Of a stretch of DNA of 64,000 nt, positions 61,701 through 64,000 are shown in pieces (the first letter of the stretch is position 1; every line of letters starts with the position of its first letter). A program made the translations under genes and the position numbers. Under the pieces are notes generated by a model. It was not told the DNA's origin and searched no databases. It worked only from the letters and a program-made list of their open reading frames with translations. The DNA comes from Diplosphaera chodatii (lineage: Eukaryota; Chlorophyta; Trebouxiophyceae; Prasiolales; Stichococcaceae): NCBI GenBank assembly GCA_032358165.1, contig JAALGY010000008.1:1-64000 (forward strand), written 5' to 3'.

Positions 61701-64000
61701 ATCGCTGACCTGCATGCACCAACCACATGTTTCGGCTGCTCCCCCTGCGCATGAGAGCCGGCGTCAGCAGTGGTGATTTGAGGGGCTTGCTGTTGCTGCG
61801 CCCAGATGCGGGAGGTGCGGGACCCGAAGCAGGCCGCCATCCCGGTGCTGGGGCGGCTGGCGGCGCTGGTGGAGGACAACGACGAGATGCGGTCGTACTT
61901 CATCGCGGCGGGCGGCGCGCCGCGCCTGTCGCAGCTGGCCGCCGCCGACCACCCGCCGCTCAAGGGTCGGTCTTTCGGACTCTTCCTACCTTTGAAGTGA
62001 CGCCGTGTGATTGTGGCGATGGTATCGCACCGTCCCACGTCAGCACACAGTTCTTTGACTAGCAGACGGCAGCAATCATGTCCTGCTCAGCCTCCAACCG
62101 TGATTCCCTCTTGCAAGTGACGGGCGCTCCTCCTGCCCTGCAGTGGCGGCGGGGCGGGTGGTGTGGTACCTGGCCCGCAACCCCGCGGTCGCGATGGAGC
62201 TGATGCGGGTCAACCTGGTGCCGGTGCTGTACCACGGCCTCGCCAAGCAGGACGTGTCCGACCAGCTGCCGCTCATCGGTGCGCGTCCAATTTTCCCAAC
62301 AGGCAGCGCGCTGGTCGACCGTGTTGCGTGTCTGGCCATTTAAGCGTTGCACGCCAGGCAGTCCCCTGTAGGTGTGCTGGCTTTGGCAGGCAGCATGCGT
62401 CTGATCAGCTGCTGCCCTCTACAGCATTCCAAACAGCTCGTGTTGCGTTGTGCTCAGCACCCTGCTCTTCCCTGCTGCATACCTCATGGCGCCGGCAGCA
62501 TCCGCAGAAAGGTCCGATCTGCAGCCTGAAACAAGCCTGACATTTCTACCAGAAGAAGACACCGTGCCGAGGGGCGTAGTCCTCAGAAGGCTTCAGCTCA
62601 GCCACCGTGGTGAAGGGGCTGGATGCCGCTGCAGGGGCGCTGGTGCACTTCAATTGCCACAACCAGGAGCTGGTGCCGTTCGGCCCCGCGGGCGTGCGCA
62701 CCTTCATCGAGGCGCTGCTCATCGCGGGCGCCTCCGCGGAGGACGCGCTGGCCGCCTCCTTCTGCCTGTGCCGGTGAGCATTCGTGTGGTGACGCTGGCT
62801 GGGAGGTGTCCCCCCTGTAGTGCTGTGACATCGTGGCATCTGCAGGCCTGCCAGCCACCTGCAGGCAAGTCCAGGTGAGACACCTGGCTGCAGGGTGTGC
62901 AACCCGCGCAAGCCTGCAACACGACGATGCATTGCCCGCGTCCAAACATACACTCTTCATCCCACAGGATCTACGAGAGCGGCAAGCCGCCGGCGGGCGA
63001 CGTGCTGCGGCTGCTGGGCGGGGCGGCGGGCGGGGTGCAGGCGCTGGTCGCGATGCTGGGGCTGCCCTTCTGCTCGGGCTCCGAGGCGGCCGCCAAGCTG
63101 CTGGGCGCGCTGGCGCAAAACATCGCGGGCCTGGCCGCCAAGGTCTCCCACCACGGTGCGCACTGCTGTGGGTGTGAGCGCGCGGCCTGCGGCGCCTGAA
63201 CTTCCAGCCTCTAGGGCCTTGTCTCACGTGTGCCTCATGTCTCTGTCATTCCCAAAATGAGGCATGTACCCAGCGTGGGGCATCCAGGCCGTCATGCTGC
63301 AGAGCGCTGTGGCCTCAGACTTGCAGAGGCGCATCTGCTGGCTGCCCTTGCACTGCACTGGATCCTTGCTTTCGCAAAGCACCAATGTGTTGTTCTGTCA
63401 GGCTTCCCCAACCCGGAACTGAATGTTCCCAGGAGTTTGAGCCCCTCACAGCAATGCTGTTGTACCCCAGGCGGCGTGTCGGCTCTGGTGCAGCTGCTGG
63501 AGTGCCCCGTCGCCAGCGGCCGCACCGCCGCAGCGCAGTCGCTGGCCAAGATCATCGCCGCCGCCCCGGCCTCGAGGCATGCGTGCTTCACAGCACAGGA
63601 TTGCTTCTTTGTTTCCGTCTTGTATCACGCTGCGGCCTCATGACGCTGGTGTTTGCATTTGCAACGAGGTGTTCATGCCAGTCTGGGTGCCGCCGCAGGT
63701 CAAAGGTGCCGATCAACGAGGTTGCTGGGCCGCTGTTCGACATGCTGCGGGCCGGCGACGCAGCAGGTAGGCACCAGGACATCGCGAGGTCCTGTGCAGC
63801 CAATGCCCACTGCATGTCGCAGGGCTGCAGCCTGATCGGACAGAGCGCACAAAGCTGCTGCAGCAAGCAGCATCTTAACATATACTGCGCGCCTGTCGCT
63901 GCCAGCAGTTGTACTCCAGCAGCAGCGATCAATTGGACTGCACGTTCCAAGGCTCGTTCGCATGATTGCTACACATGTACGCTCAGCGCACTTCCCCGGG
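55709..64000 (+). CDS. U-box protein with long disordered linker and armadillo-like repeats (probable E3 ubiquitin ligase), 3' partial
   Basis: U-box proteins are E3 ubiquitin ligases that recruit E2 enzymes; armadillo repeats usually bind the substrate. Exon 1 (55709 to 55882 or 55888) starts MAASIPDEFVCPISGDVMRD and, with exon 2 (56012-56113, PNMQLYIQKW), forms a full U-box: CPISGDVMRDPV, STGIAVDRTYAEYYL, QCPVTGETI and KLVPNMQL. Exon 3 (about 56207-56581) begins a run of roughly a dozen exons to about 61210, coding some 850-900 residues of Ser/Pro/Ala/Gly-rich, probably disordered sequence with SP and RRxS-type motifs. From 61806 helical repeats appear: DPKQAAIPVLGRLAALVEDN, GRVVWYLARNPAVAMELMRV, LIAGASAEDALAASFCL, VQALVAMLGLPFCSGSEAA and GGVSALVQLLECP. 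They look like armadillo/HEAT repeats. The last exon seen ends with a GT donor near 63768, so the gene runs past the window. Exon edges in the linker are approximate. Confidence 0.85.

Noticed and set aside
1..64000. tRNA, rRNA and intact transposon genes
   Set aside because: I saw no cloverleaf with A and B boxes, no rRNA-like stretch, and no transposase, reverse transcriptase or long terminal repeats. A covariance-model scan was not possible here.

Overview
This is nuclear DNA from a eukaryote, most likely a GC-rich unicellular green alga (Chlorophyta). Every gene is cut into many short exons (about 40-300 bp) by spliceosomal introns. Donors are usually CAG|GTGCG or CAG|GTGAG, acceptors are very often CTGCAG|, exons are richer in GC than introns, and the proteins carry long Ala/Pro/Gly/Ser-rich tails. 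The gene set also fits a green alga: a PIEZO channel, a GH9 cellulase-family protein with cysteine-rich modules, a condensin SMC2 and a plant-style U-box/armadillo protein. I cannot name the species.

Layout, left to right. 1-1170: degenerate tandem repeat of about 340 bp. 1171-2595: no supported gene. 2596-19113 (-): a complete PIEZO mechanosensitive channel. 20154-21443 (+): a small secreted or GPI-anchored-like protein. 22001-24985 (-): a coiled-coil protein with an N-myristoylation motif. 27092-32039 (+): a predicted type I membrane protein with a very large low-complexity tail. 34005-39183 (+): a secreted protein with two Kazal-like domains and a GH9 domain whose catalytic aspartates are replaced. 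39999-44438 (-): a secreted glycoside-hydrolase-like protein with a Cys-rich N-module and C-terminal sugar-binding-like repeats. 45689-54348 (-): condensin subunit SMC2. 55709 to beyond 64000 (+): a U-box protein with a very long disordered linker and C-terminal armadillo-like repeats, cut by the window edge.

Organisation. Three gene pairs are divergent (PIEZO/secreted protein, coiled-coil/type I protein, SMC2/U-box) and could share promoters. Two pairs are convergent: the secreted protein with the coiled-coil gene, and the GH9-like with the other glycoside-hydrolase-like gene. The two carbohydrate-enzyme-like genes lie tail to tail and both encode exported proteins, which suggests a cell-wall or extracellular-matrix role. 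The other neighbours show no shared pathway. I traced exon phases end to end for the GH9-like gene (18 exons, 708 aa), the glycoside-hydrolase-like gene (16 exons, 731 aa) and the coiled-coil gene (11 exons, 393 aa). The other gene models are supported by landmarks only.
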